Part shown: piece after piece, positions 37,231 through 46,449 of the stretch
Layout: each line of letters begins with the position of its first letter
Numbering within the stretch: the first letter of the stretch is position 1
Source: Kineosporia rhizophila
Lineage (GTDB): Bacteria; Actinomycetota; Actinomycetes; Actinomycetales; Kineosporiaceae
Length of the DNA: 64,000 bases
Assembly: GCF_021277265.1 (NCBI RefSeq)
Contig: NZ_JAJSOH010000005.1
Span: 1-64,000, forward strand
Direction: 5' to 3'
Translations under genes and position numbers: made by a program
The notes under the pieces: generated by a model
The model's input: the letters and a program-made list of their open reading frames with translations, nothing else
Told to the model about the DNA's origin: nothing
Database searches by the model: none

Positions 37231-38049
37231 GTGACTGAACAGCTGCCCGTGTCCGAGATCCCCGTCGTCCTGCTCGCCGGAGGGATGGGTACCCGGCTGC
37301 GCGAGGCCAGCGGTGACAAGCTGCCCAAGCCGATGGTGGACATCGGCGGCCGGCCGGTCCTGTGGCACGTCATGAAGATGTACCAGGCCCACGGCTTCCG
37401 TAAGTTCGTGATCTGCCTGGGCTACAAGAGCGACGTGATCAAGCGGTACTTCCTGGACTACCGCCAGGCCGCGGGCGACTTCACGCTCACCCACGACGGC
37501 GCCGAGCCGGTGTTCCACTCGGCCGGCCAGGTCGAGGACTGGGAGATCACCTTCGTCGAGACCGGTCTTCAGACCGGCACCGTCGGCCGGGTCAAGCGGG
37601 TCGCCCAGCACCTCAAGGCCGACCAGTTCATGCTGACCTACGGTGACGGCGTGGGCGACGTCGACATCACCAAGGTGGTCGAGACGCACCGCGCCGGCGG
37701 CCGCATCGGCACCGTCACGGCCGTGCACCCGACCAGCCGCTACGGCGAGATGCACGTCGAGGGCGACCAGGTCGTGGAGTTCAACGAGAAGCCGACCCTG
37801 GCCACCGGCTGGGTCAACGGCGGCTTCTTCATGTTCGAGCGCAGCTTCATCGACAAGTACCTCGCCGACATCGACGACGACTCGATGATGCTGGAGCAGC
37901 AGCCGCTGCAGCAGCTGGCCCGCGACGGCCAGCTCTCGCTGAACGGTCACGAGGGTTTCTGGCTGGGTATGGACACCTACCGGGACTGGACCGAGCTGAA
38001 CAAGATGTGGGACCGCGGCGAGGCCTCCTGGAAGTTCTGGGACAACTGA
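37231..38049 (+). CDS. rfbF: Glucose-1-phosphate cytidylyltransferase-like (RfbF type)
   Basis: 272 residues. LLAGGMGTRLREASGDKLPKPMVDIGGRPVLWHVMKMY holds the nucleotide loop and Lys; YGDGVGDVDI gives the metal Asp. The motif order is that of RfbF, which makes CDP-glucose from CTP. In this locus the actual sugar phosphate may differ because no CDP-glucose 4,6-dehydratase of the usual kind is evident. It begins the nucleotide-sugar gene set; a -10-like CATACT lies near 37136, about 95 bp upstream. GAGGA precedes the GTG. Confidence 0.88.
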   Translation: MTEQLPVSEIPVVLLAGGMGTRLREASGDKLPKPMVDIGGRPVLWHVMKMYQAHGFRKFVICLGYKSDVIKRYFLDYRQAAGDFTLTHDGAEPVFHSAGQVEDWEITFVETGLQTGTVGRVKRVAQHLKADQFMLTYGDGVGDVDITKVVETHRAGGRIGTVTAVHPTSRYGEMHVEGDQVVEFNEKPTLATGWVNGGFFMFERSFIDKYLADIDDDSMMLEQQPLQQLARDGQLSLNGHEGFWLGMDTYRDWTELNKMWDRGEASWKFWDN

Positions 38050-38105
38050 CCTCCCCTCCCACCCAAGATCGTTCCACCGCCGTATACAACAAGGAGCAAC
38101 TGACC

Positions 38106-39143
38106 ATGAAGGTCCTGGTGACAGGCACCGAGGGGTACCTGGGCTGCCTGGTGGCGCCCGAGCTGATGAAGCGCGGTCACGAGGTGATCGGCGTCGACAC
38201 CGGCTACTACCGGCAGGGCTGGCTGTACAACGGCGTGCCGTTCACCGCGCAGACGCTGGCCAAGGACATCCGCGACATCACCGTCGAGGACCTCGAGGGC
38301 GTCGACGCGATCGTCCACATGGCCGAGCTGTCCAACGACCCCCTGGGTGAGCTGCTCTCCGAGGTGACCTACACGGTCAACCACAAGGGCTCGGTCAAGC
38401 TCGCCGAGATGGCGATCCAGGCCGGCGTCGAGCGCTTCGTGTACATGTCCTCGTGCAGCGTGTACGGCGTGGCCGAGGGCACCGTGGACGAGAACTCCCC
38501 GGTGAACCCGCAGACCGCCTACGCCGACTGCAAGACCCTGGTCGAGCGGGACCTGAGCGCGCTGGCGAGCGACAACTTCTCGCCCACGTTCATGCGCAAC
38601 GCCACCGCCTTCGGCGCCTCCCCGCGCCAGCGGTTCGACATCGTGCTGAACAACCTGTCCGGCCTGGCCTGGACCACGAAGAAGATCGCGATGAACTCGG
38701 ACGGCACCCCGTGGCGTCCGCTGGTGCACGGCCTGGACATCGCCAAGTCGATCTACTGCGCCCTCGAGGCCCCGCGCGAGGCCGTCCACAACGAGAAGTT
38801 CAACGTGGGCAGCAACGAGCAGAACTACCAGGTGCGGACGATCGCCGAGACCGTCGGCGCCGAGTTCCCGGGCTGCGAGGTCACCTTCGGCCCGGCCGGT
38901 GGCGACAACCGCAGCTACAAGGTGAACTTCGACAAGATCTCCTCGCAGCTGCCCGGTTTCTCCTGCGACTGGGACGCCGCCAAGGGCGCCGCCCAGCTGC
39001 ACCAGGTCTTCCAGGCGATCGACATGGACGAGGCCACCTTCACCGGCCGCGGCCACACCCGCCTGAAGCAGCTCGAGCACCTGATCAGCACCAAGCAGCT
39101 CGACGCCGACCTGTTCTGGACCAAGGAGGCGGCAGCTCAGTGA
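38106..39143 (+). CDS. NAD-dependent sugar epimerase/dehydratase
   Basis: 345 residues, extended SDR. TGTEGYLGCLVAPEL is the NAD loop. SSCSVYGVAEG supplies Ser and the YxxxK equivalent follows as YADCKTLVE, so the catalytic Tyr-x3-Lys is present. Substrate is probably the nucleotide sugar made by the upstream cytidylyltransferase. AAGGAG lies 9 bases before the ATG. The stop overlaps the next start (GTGA), indicating translational coupling. Confidence 0.9.
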   Translation: MKVLVTGTEGYLGCLVAPELMKRGHEVIGVDTGYYRQGWLYNGVPFTAQTLAKDIRDITVEDLEGVDAIVHMAELSNDPLGELLSEVTYTVNHKGSVKLAEMAIQAGVERFVYMSSCSVYGVAEGTVDENSPVNPQTAYADCKTLVERDLSALASDNFSPTFMRNATAFGASPRQRFDIVLNNLSGLAWTTKKIAMNSDGTPWRPLVHGLDIAKSIYCALEAPREAVHNEKFNVGSNEQNYQVRTIAETVGAEFPGCEVTFGPAGGDNRSYKVNFDKISSQLPGFSCDWDAAKGAAQLHQVFQAIDMDEATFTGRGHTRLKQLEHLISTKQLDADLFWTKEAAAQ

Positions 39144-39679
39144 TCATCACCAAGCAGCACATCCCCGACGTCGCGATCGTCGAGCTGGAGCGTCGTGAGG
39201 ACGACCGCGGCTTCTTCGCCCGGACGTTCGACGTGGCCGAGTTCGAGGCCGCCGGCCTGAACCCGGCCGTCGAGCAGTGCAACATGTCGTACAACCACAA
39301 GGCCGGCACCCTGCGGGGCATGCACTACCAGCTGGACTACGCCCCCGAGGTCAAGCTGATCCGCTGCGTGCGTGGCGCCATCGTCGACCAGATCGTCGAC
39401 ATGCGTCCCGACAGCCCGACCTACCTGCAGCACGTGTCGGTCGAGCTGACCGCGGAGAACCGCAAGGCGCTCTACGTGCCGGCCATGTTCGCCCACGGTT
39501 TCCAGACCCTGGTCGACGACACCGAGGTGATGTACCAGGTCACCGGCAAGTACACGCCGGACGCCGAGCGCGGCCAGCGGTACGACGACCCGGCCCTGGG
39601 CCTGACCTGGCCGCACGAGGTCACCGTGATCAGCGACAAGGACAAGTCCTGGGCGCTGCTGGAAGGTGCGGTCAAGTGA
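39140..39679 (+). CDS. dTDP-4-dehydrorhamnose 3,5-epimerase-like protein (RfbC family)
   Basis: 179 residues, the usual family length. A cupin fold with DDRGFFARTFD, the GTLRGMHYQ catalytic-His block and KLIRCVRGAIVDQIVDMRPDS. It epimerises a 4-keto-6-deoxy or related nucleotide sugar at C3/C5. The GTG start has AAGGAGG about 10 bases upstream, inside the previous gene, and the stop overlaps the next GTG start. Confidence 0.9.
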   Translation: MIITKQHIPDVAIVELERREDDRGFFARTFDVAEFEAAGLNPAVEQCNMSYNHKAGTLRGMHYQLDYAPEVKLIRCVRGAIVDQIVDMRPDSPTYLQHVSVELTAENRKALYVPAMFAHGFQTLVDDTEVMYQVTGKYTPDAERGQRYDDPALGLTWPHEVTVISDKDKSWALLEGAVK

Positions 39680-40962
39680 TCATCGTCGACACCGCACTGG
39701 CCAAGCGCGAGGCCGAGGGCAACCCGGTCCGGGTCGCCCTGGTCGGCGCCGGCTTCATGGGCCGGGGCTTCGTCAACCAGGTCGTGAACTCGGTTCCCGG
39801 CATGGAACTCGTGGCCATCGTCAACCGCACCCGGGCCAACGCCGAGCGGGCGTACACCGAGGCCGGCGTGACCGAGTGGGAGGTCACCGAGGACGCGCAG
39901 ACCACGTCCAAGGCGATCGCCAACGGCGTCCCCGTGATCACCTCGAACTACGAGGCGGTCACCCAGGCCGAGGGCATCGACGCGATCGTCGAGGCCACCG
40001 GCAACGTCGAGTACGGCGCCCACGTGGTGACCTCGGCGATCGACGGCGGCAAGCACGTCGTGCTGCTGAACGCCGAGGTCGACGGCACCGTCGGCTCCGC
40101 GCTGAAGGCCCGCGCCGACGCCAAGGGCGTCATCGTGACCGGGTGCGACGGCGACCAGCCGGGTGTGCAGATGAACCTGGTGCGCTTCGTGAAGAGCATC
40201 GGTCTGACCCCGCTCGTGGCCGGCAACATCAAGGGCCTGCAGGACGAGTACCGCAACCCGACCACGCAGGAGGGTTTCGCCAAGCAGTGGGGGCAGGACC
40301 CCCACATGGTGACCTCCTTCGCCGACGGCACGAAGATCTCCTTCGAGCAGGCGATCGTGGCCAACGCGACCGGTATGACGGTGGAGAAGCGCGGCATGCG
40401 CGGCGCCGACCACCGGGCCCACATCGACGAGCTGACCAAGGCGTACGACGTCGAGGAGCTCAAGGCGGCCGGCGGCTACGTGGACTACGTGGTCGGCAGC
40501 CAGCCGGGCCCGGGTGTCTTCGTCCTGGCCACCCACGACGACCCGAAGCAGAAGCACTACCTGAACCTGTACAAGCTCGGCGAAGGCCCGCTGTACAGCT
40601 TCTACACGCCGTACCACCTGTGCCACTTCGAAGTTCCGCTGTCGGTGGCGCGGGCCGTGCTGTTCAACGACGCCGTGATGCAGCCCCTGGGCGCGCCCAC
40701 GGTCGAGGTCGTCGCGGTGGCCAAGCGTGACCTGAAGGCCGGTCAGACGATCGACGGCCTCGGCGGTTACGACACGTACTCGGTGGCCGAGAAGGCTTCG
40801 GTCACCAAGGACGAGAACCTGCTGCCGATGGGGGTCACCGAGGGCTGCGTGCTCCTGCGCGACGTGGCCAAGGACGAGGTGCTCACCTACGCCGACGTCA
40901 CGCTGCCCGAGGGCCGGCTGATCGACCAGCTCCGGATCGAGCAGGCGAACCTCTTCGCCTGA
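39676..40962 (+). CDS. Homoserine dehydrogenase-like oxidoreductase with C-terminal SAF domain
   Basis: 428 residues. N-terminal Rossmann VALVGAGFMGRGFVNQVV, central domain like homoserine dehydrogenase (EATGNVEYGAHVVTSAIDGGKHVVLLNAEVDGTVG), and a C-terminal SAF-like domain (AVAKRDLKAGQTIDGLGG ... LPMGVTEGCVLLRDVAKDEVLTYADV). This matches COG4091, a family that includes the DXR-like (DRL) reductoisomerases as well as uncharacterised members. In this operon it most likely reduces or rearranges the sugar being activated. Translationally coupled to the gene before it. Confidence 0.85.
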   Translation: MIIVDTALAKREAEGNPVRVALVGAGFMGRGFVNQVVNSVPGMELVAIVNRTRANAERAYTEAGVTEWEVTEDAQTTSKAIANGVPVITSNYEAVTQAEGIDAIVEATGNVEYGAHVVTSAIDGGKHVVLLNAEVDGTVGSALKARADAKGVIVTGCDGDQPGVQMNLVRFVKSIGLTPLVAGNIKGLQDEYRNPTTQEGFAKQWGQDPHMVTSFADGTKISFEQAIVANATGMTVEKRGMRGADHRAHIDELTKAYDVEELKAAGGYVDYVVGSQPGPGVFVLATHDDPKQKHYLNLYKLGEGPLYSFYTPYHLCHFEVPLSVARAVLFNDAVMQPLGAPTVEVVAVAKRDLKAGQTIDGLGGYDTYSVAEKASVTKDENLLPMGVTEGCVLLRDVAKDEVLTYADVTLPEGRLIDQLRIEQANLFA

Positions 40963-40976
40963 TCCCTGCTGCACTG

Positions 40977-41009
40977 GAACGACCCCGGACCGCTGGTCCG
41001 GGGTCGTTC
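40977..41009 (+). terminator. Terminator of the nucleotide-sugar operon
   Basis: Perfect 15-bp stem (40977-40991 with 40995-41009) and GCT loop, starting 14 bp after the stop. Confidence 0.78.
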
Positions 41010-41025
41010 TGCTTTGAGAGGCTCG

Positions 41026-41079
41026 AACAACCAAAGGACGTTTGTGAGCCTCGGGGCTCACAAACGTCCTTTGGTTGTT
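41026..41079. terminator. Second long perfect hairpin, reaching the GH26 stop
   Basis: 25-bp perfect stem (41026-41050 with 41055-41079) and TCGG loop, immediately downstream of the convergent GH26-like gene. The stem contains AAAGGACG. Two hairpins therefore separate the convergent genes. Confidence 0.8.
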
Positions 41080-41082
41080 GGT

Positions 41083-43179
41083 CTACTTACCGAAGAGCTT
41101 CTTGAACTTCTTGCCGCCCTTGGGCAGGCTCTCCAGCCGGTGGTCGCCCTTCTCGCCGACGTTGACGTCGAAGTAGATCTGGTACGCCACGTTGTTCCGC
41201 GGGTCGTCGACGAACTTGAACATCTGCTCGACGAAGTACGGGTTGTCGCCGCCGCCGTGACCGTCGCTGATGCTGCGGTCCCACATGCCCCACTCCGGCA
41301 GCGACATCGGCTTCTTCTTCTCCTGCGCGAAGCTGGACCAGAAGGACAGGCCGTAGGTGGCGCTCACGACGTTCGTCCAGGCCTGTTCCTGGTGGGCCCG
41401 CTGGCAGTCGGCCTCGCAGCCGGCCGGGAAGGGGTAGGTGTTCTCGGCCCAGGAGATGTCGTAGACGTCGACGCCGATGTAGTCGACGTACTTGTTGCCC
41501 GGGTAGAAGAGCGTCGAGTTGTAGGAGTCGCCGCCGTTGTTCACGTTCCAGTCGAACTTCAGGTTCTCGGCGCCGGGCACCGAGCGCATCGTGGTGACGA
41601 TGTTGCGCCAGAACTTGATGAAGTCCTTCTCGTCGCCGAGCGTCGGGTGCCAGGGCCAGTCGACGTTGAACTCCCAGCCCAGCCGCAGGATCGCGTCACC
41701 CTGGTCGTAGGCCACCAGGTTCTTGGCCAGACGCTCGAAGTGCTGGTTGTAGTCACCGTCGGCCCCGGCCGCCAGCGACACCGACTTGTTGCGGGTGGGC
41801 AGCATGGCCACCGCGTAGACCATCTGGTAGCCGGAGTTCTGCCAGGTGTTGAGCATGTAGGTGGGCGCCGCGATCTCTTCCCAGGTGCCGCGGGTGGAGT
41901 AGTCCATCGCGTAGGCCGCGTCCCGGCCGAGCCAGTCGCCGAACTCCCCGACCTTCGAGGGGTAGGTGCCCCGGTAGACACCCACGCCCACCTTCTTGGC
42001 CGCTCCGGTCGTGGCCGGCTTCTCGCTCTCCTCGGCCTCACCACTCGCGGTGGCTGCGGACGAGGGCGTGGCCGCGTCTTCGGGGACGACGGCGGTGTCG
42101 GTGCTGCTCTTCTCGTCGCCACCGGTACCGATGGCGTAGGCCACACCGCAGACGATCATCAGAACGACCATGACGGCGGCGATCAGCGGCAGGCGGGGGC
42201 CGCGCCGTTTGGGCGTGCGGAACGACTGCACGCGCGGGGGCGGACCGCTGCGGCTGCCTCCGAGACTGGGGAAGTTCGCCGCGTTGGACGGGATCCGCTC
42301 CGGTTCGTCAGAGGTCCTGCCGGGGTCGGGGGCCTCGGACTCCATATCGAAGAAACTCGGCCGGCGGGCCGGAGGGTTGAGGTCTTTGGCCTCGACCGGC
42401 GGTAGGCCGCTCGGGTTGGTGGCATCGTCGGGCTCGACCCGGCGCGGCGCCACGATGGCCTTGATCATGCCGGAGGCCGCGGTGAGCGGGCCCAGGGCCC
42501 GGTCCCGGTAGCGGGTGCGCGGCCGGGGCTGCGGGTCGGCCGGCTCGCTGTCGTACTCGTCGTACGCGTCGGTTCGGGGGTCCTGCTGCCTGCCCCTGAG
42601 CCCTGATGCACCGTTGCCGTGGGCGCCTCGGCCGCCCCATGCGGAGGCATCGCGGGTGCCACGCCCGTTCCGGCCGGGTTCCTGCCTGCTGCGGCCGGAC
42701 TCACGGTCGGGCTCGTAGCCGCCGGGCTGCTGACCGCCTCGGGCGGACCAGGCGGCCCGGCCGGAACTCTCCGGGCGAGCGCCACCGAACCGGGGGCGCT
42801 GCTCGTTCCAGCCGGCGTCGTCATGAAGGCCGGACTCGTCGCGCCGCCCGACCGGGCCGCGCATCGGTGCCGCCTCGTCCGGGCGGTTGCGGCGAGAACC
42901 CAGGCCGCGGGCCGGGCGGTCGGGGAACTCCTCGTGGGCCTGCCGGTCGAGGCGGTTCGGCAGGCCGTACTCGCCGCGGTCCCGGTAGGTGTCGGGCTCG
43001 TCCCACGGGGAACGCTCCTGAGCCGGTTCGGGCCAGGCGTTCTCGTGGTTTGCCGGGGGGTTCTCGTACTGCTCGTAGTACTTGCGTTCGGGAGCCTGAG
43101 CCCGTTGACCGCGCCCGCCGTAGGGCGGTTCGTCCGCCGGGTCAGGGTCGTACGGACGTCGCGCAGGGTAGTCAGGCAT
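41083..43179 (-). CDS. Membrane-anchored GH26-like glycoside hydrolase with long disordered N-terminal tail
   Basis: 698 residues. The first ~325 are a hydrophilic Arg/Pro/Gly/Asp/Tyr-rich tail on the cytoplasmic side, then one membrane span (about 329-351), a Ser/Thr/Ala/Glu linker, and a GH26-like TIM barrel (about 395-690). Likely acid/base Glu lies in LRLGWEFN (about 503) and nucleophile Glu in LPEWGMWD (about 629). GH26 enzymes include beta-mannanases and related endo-hydrolases; here it probably trims or releases the exopolysaccharide. The tail is far longer than in ordinary GH26 proteins. Confidence 0.88.
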   Translation of the reverse strand: MPDYPARRPYDPDPADEPPYGGRGQRAQAPERKYYEQYENPPANHENAWPEPAQERSPWDEPDTYRDRGEYGLPNRLDRQAHEEFPDRPARGLGSRRNRPDEAAPMRGPVGRRDESGLHDDAGWNEQRPRFGGARPESSGRAAWSARGGQQPGGYEPDRESGRSRQEPGRNGRGTRDASAWGGRGAHGNGASGLRGRQQDPRTDAYDEYDSEPADPQPRPRTRYRDRALGPLTAASGMIKAIVAPRRVEPDDATNPSGLPPVEAKDLNPPARRPSFFDMESEAPDPGRTSDEPERIPSNAANFPSLGGSRSGPPPRVQSFRTPKRRGPRLPLIAAVMVVLMIVCGVAYAIGTGGDEKSSTDTAVVPEDAATPSSAATASGEAEESEKPATTGAAKKVGVGVYRGTYPSKVGEFGDWLGRDAAYAMDYSTRGTWEEIAAPTYMLNTWQNSGYQMVYAVAMLPTRNKSVSLAAGADGDYNQHFERLAKNLVAYDQGDAILRLGWEFNVDWPWHPTLGDEKDFIKFWRNIVTTMRSVPGAENLKFDWNVNNGGDSYNSTLFYPGNKYVDYIGVDVYDISWAENTYPFPAGCEADCQRAHQEQAWTNVVSATYGLSFWSSFAQEKKKPMSLPEWGMWDRSISDGHGGGDNPYFVEQMFKFVDDPRNNVAYQIYFDVNVGEKGDHRLESLPKGGKKFKKLFGK

Positions 43180-43354
43180 GACCTGTAACCGGCCTCCTGC
43201 TCGGCGTGACGGACACTCTTGACCTCGCGTCAGAGCGATCGCCGGGCACGCCTGAACTAAGGGAGGTCACGCGCAGAGAGTGTAATCGGTTCCCAGCGCG
43301 TCCGCTTCGCCCACAAGAGTCCCACAGGCTTGCACGGTGGGTGACTGGGCGTGA

Positions 43355-44458
43355 CTACTGATCCGTGAAAAGCGTACGGAAAGTCGCCCCCGCCTCCTGG
43401 TACGTCGTCATCAGCTTGTGTGGCCCGTCGTGACCGTTGAACTCGAAATAGGCCTGGTACGCGACCCCGTTCGCCGGATCGGCGATGAAATCGTGCATCT
43501 GCTCGATGTAATAGGCGTTCAGCCCACCGGCGTGCTCGTCGTCACGGTCCCACAGGCCCCACTCCGGCAGAGTCAGCGGCTTGCCCCGGTGCCGGGCGAA
43601 GTCTGCCCAGAACTCCAGACCACGCTTCCCCCCGTGGATCGCCTTGTCCCAGGCCCGTTCCTGGCGGTCGGCCCGGCAGCCGGCGTCGCAGTCGTCCGGG
43701 TAGGGGTAGGTGCGCCAGGCGTAGGAAACGTCGTAGGCGTCGATCCCGACGTAGTCCACGTAGTCGTCACCGGGGTAGTACTCCACGGCGTCGTACTTGT
43801 TCTTGCCGTTGTTGGGATTCCAGTCGAACTCGAAGTCCTGGCCCGGCACCGAGCGCATGGTCTCGATGACCTGGCGCCAGTAGGCGACGAAGGCCCCGGA
43901 GTCGGGCGTGGACCAGCGCGACGTCTCGAGGTTGAACTCCCACCCCAGGCGCAGGATCGCGCTGCCCTGACCGGCGTCGACGAGATTCTGCGCCAACTGC
44001 CGGTAATAGTCGTTGTACTCGCCGGTGGCGCCCTTCTCGATCGTCGCCGAGGCGTCGCCCTCAGGTAGCAGGGCGATCGAGTAGACCGGCTGGTAGCCGG
44101 TGTTCTGCCAGGCCTCGATCATGTAGGCCGGGTCGGCGATCTCTTCCCAGGTCTGCCGGGTGGAGAAGTCGACCACCAGGTCCACGTCGGCGCCGAACCA
44201 CTCGGCGAACGCGTCGGCGTCGGCGGGCTCGGTACCCACGAAGACGCCGTGCCGCAGAGGCGGCACCGTGCGCTCGGGGATCGGGCCGGACAGCGCCTCG
44301 TCGCCCACCGGGTCACGCTGCCAGAGCCAGTAGCCCACAGCGGCAGTGACCGCCAGCAGGACCGCGAGAACCCCGGCCACCACCGCGAACAGTCGCAGAC
44401 CGCGACGTCGCCGGGGAGCGGACGCGTGCCGCTGGTGCGGCCTGGCGAGCTCGACCAT
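43355..44458 (-). CDS. Second membrane-anchored GH26-like glycoside hydrolase
   Basis: 367 residues with a short basic tail, one span (about 22-46) and the same barrel as its neighbour: LRLGWEFN (Glu about 173) and LPEWGLWD (Glu about 297), plus the shared DYVGIDAYDVSYAW and VAYQAYFEFNGHDG segments. The two genes are adjacent on the same strand, 175 bp apart, and clearly paralogous. The catalytic domain would lie outside the cell, where polymer processing takes place. Confidence 0.88.
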   Translation of the reverse strand: MVELARPHQRHASAPRRRRGLRLFAVVAGVLAVLLAVTAAVGYWLWQRDPVGDEALSGPIPERTVPPLRHGVFVGTEPADADAFAEWFGADVDLVVDFSTRQTWEEIADPAYMIEAWQNTGYQPVYSIALLPEGDASATIEKGATGEYNDYYRQLAQNLVDAGQGSAILRLGWEFNLETSRWSTPDSGAFVAYWRQVIETMRSVPGQDFEFDWNPNNGKNKYDAVEYYPGDDYVDYVGIDAYDVSYAWRTYPYPDDCDAGCRADRQERAWDKAIHGGKRGLEFWADFARHRGKPLTLPEWGLWDRDDEHAGGLNAYYIEQMHDFIADPANGVAYQAYFEFNGHDGPHKLMTTYQEAGATFRTLFTDQ

Positions 44459-44577
44459 CCGTGTTCAAGCCGTTCACTGTGAGGGTTCTGGGGGATTACC
44501 GAAGGCCAGCGTGACCCCCGCCGGGGGGACGGTCAACCACTACTCAGCCGTGACTCAGCCGAGCCCGCCGGGAACGA

Positions 44578-44614
44578 GAACGCGGCCACCAGGAATGTCC
44601 TGGTGGCCGCGTTC
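44578..44614. terminator. Terminator of the Wzz/BY-kinase-like gene
   Basis: Perfect 16-bp stem (44578-44593 with 44599-44614) and AATGT loop, downstream of the minus-strand gene ending at 44631. Confidence 0.75.
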
Positions 44615-44630
44615 TTGATGCAGCAGGGGA

Positions 44631-46325
44631 TCAGCGGCGACGGCCGCTGCGCCCACCACCCGAGCCACCGGCCCGGGTCACGTCGTTCCAGGGCAGATCG
44701 CCGTCGTCCTGACGGGACCCACCACCGTAGGAACCACCCTGGTCGTAGCCACCGCCCTGGCCACCGCCGCCGTAGCCGCGGTCGTCGCCGCCCAGGGCCG
44801 GGAAGCCGCCGCCCGAGTCCTGGTTGCTGTTGATGATCGGCAGACCCCGGGGCGAGGTGTCGTACATCCGGCCGGGCACCGAGCCCATCGCCGCGCGCTG
44901 GCGACGACGGCTGTTGGTGGTGTTGGGCCGGCGGATGTGGTTGACCAGCATGCCGGCCACCGGGATACCGGCCAGACGGCAGCGGCGCTGCAGCTCTTCG
45001 AGGTCGGCCGGGGTGGTGGCCTCGTCGATCACCACGACGGCCGCGTCGACCTGACCGGCCAGCACGAAGGAGGCCGAGGAGGCGGGCAGCGGCGGGGCGT
45101 CGATCAGCACCAGGTCGGTGTCATCGGGCAGCTGGTCGAGGATCGCCTGGACGTCGGGCACCGGGTGACCCTGGACCGGCTGCAGCACCTGCAGCCGGAT
45201 GATGCCGAACTGGGCCCGGGAGGCGGCCTTGCGCTCCACCGCGTGCCCCAGGTCGATCCGGCCCTGGGCCAGGTCGTGCAGCGGCACCCGCAGCACACCC
45301 TGGTCGGCCTCGGACTGCGGGCGCACGGTGTCCTCGATGTTGAGCAGGAACACCCGGCGACCGTGGTCGGCGGCGGCCGCGGCCAGGTTGAGCGCGGTGA
45401 GGCTGGAGCCGGCGCCGTCGTGCGGGGCGGTGATCAGGAAGACACCGGGCGCGGTGCCACGGATGTAGTCGAGACCGACGGCCGCCATGCGGTAGGCGTC
45501 ACCGGGCTCGGAGTAGGCCGCCGCGATCGCGTCGTCAGCGCTGATCCGGCCCCGGTCGGGGACCTCGCTCAGCACCGGGGCGCCGAAGATCGCGCTGGCC
45601 TCCTTCGGGCCGACCTTACGCCGGGTGAAGGACTGCGTGTACAGAGCGTAACCAGTACCCGCGATCAGGCCGATCAGGGCCAGGATCAGGGCGTTGCGCA
45701 CCGGCTGGGGCGAGGAGGCCCCCTCCGGGAGGTCGGCCTTCTCCACGCTGCCCACGCCGTCGCCGTAGACCGCCGCATCGCCCTGAGCCGCGTTCTTGTC
45801 CGGGAAGGTGACTCCCGGCCCGTCGAACTGGGCCAGCTGCTCGGTGATCTGCGCCTTGCGCACCTTGCGGTAGGCCTCCACCACGCCGTCGGCCATCTTC
45901 TGGGCCCCGGCGGCCGTGGAGTCGGTGGCCGAGACGGTGATGACGCTCGAGTCCTCGGCCGTGGTGACCTTGAGGGCCTGACGCAGTTCGAACGCGGTCA
46001 TGCCCGCGATCGGGGTGTCCTTGATCGCCGTGTTCAGCACCGTGTTCGTGGTGATCTGGGCCGCCTGGTTGGCGATGTACCGGGCCACGTCGTTCTGCGG
46101 CTGCTCGGCCAGGGGCTGGAAGTCACCCTGGGCCGAGATGAAGATCGTCGACTCGGTCGTGTACTTCGACGACTGCAACGTGCTCAGACCGATGCCCAGG
46201 AGCGCAGCGATCACGACACACGCCAGGACCACCCAGCGCTCGCGCACGATGGCGTTCACCAGGCTGGGCGCCTCTTCCGCGGCCGAACTGCCGTCGGCCT
46301 GGCGCGCCGCCAGAATGTCCTGCAC
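44631..46325 (-). CDS. Wzz-like chain-length protein fused to a degenerate BY-kinase domain
   Basis: 564 residues. Two membrane spans (about 34-53 and 214-236) flank an extracytoplasmic Wzz domain. The cytoplasmic kinase-like domain keeps Walker B (LVLIDAPPLP, about 408) but the P-loop reads APHDGAGSSLTA (about 302-312): the invariant Lys of GxGKT is missing, and Walker A' is VFLLNIEDT without its usual Asp. The C-terminal ~75 residues are Gly/Tyr/Asp-rich rather than a Tyr cluster. It probably controls polymer length without normal autokinase activity. The GTG start has AGGAGG upstream. Confidence 0.88.
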   Translation of the reverse strand: MQDILAARQADGSSAAEEAPSLVNAIVRERWVVLACVVIAALLGIGLSTLQSSKYTTESTIFISAQGDFQPLAEQPQNDVARYIANQAAQITTNTVLNTAIKDTPIAGMTAFELRQALKVTTAEDSSVITVSATDSTAAGAQKMADGVVEAYRKVRKAQITEQLAQFDGPGVTFPDKNAAQGDAAVYGDGVGSVEKADLPEGASSPQPVRNALILALIGLIAGTGYALYTQSFTRRKVGPKEASAIFGAPVLSEVPDRGRISADDAIAAAYSEPGDAYRMAAVGLDYIRGTAPGVFLITAPHDGAGSSLTALNLAAAAADHGRRVFLLNIEDTVRPQSEADQGVLRVPLHDLAQGRIDLGHAVERKAASRAQFGIIRLQVLQPVQGHPVPDVQAILDQLPDDTDLVLIDAPPLPASSASFVLAGQVDAAVVVIDEATTPADLEELQRRCRLAGIPVAGMLVNHIRRPNTTNSRRRQRAAMGSVPGRMYDTSPRGLPIINSNQDSGGGFPALGGDDRGYGGGGQGGGYDQGGSYGGGSRQDDGDLPWNDVTRAGGSGGGRSGRRR

Positions 46326-46449
46326 GCGTACTCCTCCTGGTCGCGAAATTCATTGCCGGCCCGCAGCACCCCCCGCAGTGCGGCCGAACGGGTCAAGTGC
46401 CCCGCCGCCGGATGGGTTTCTCCACATTGAGCCACCCGGTATCCGTGCG

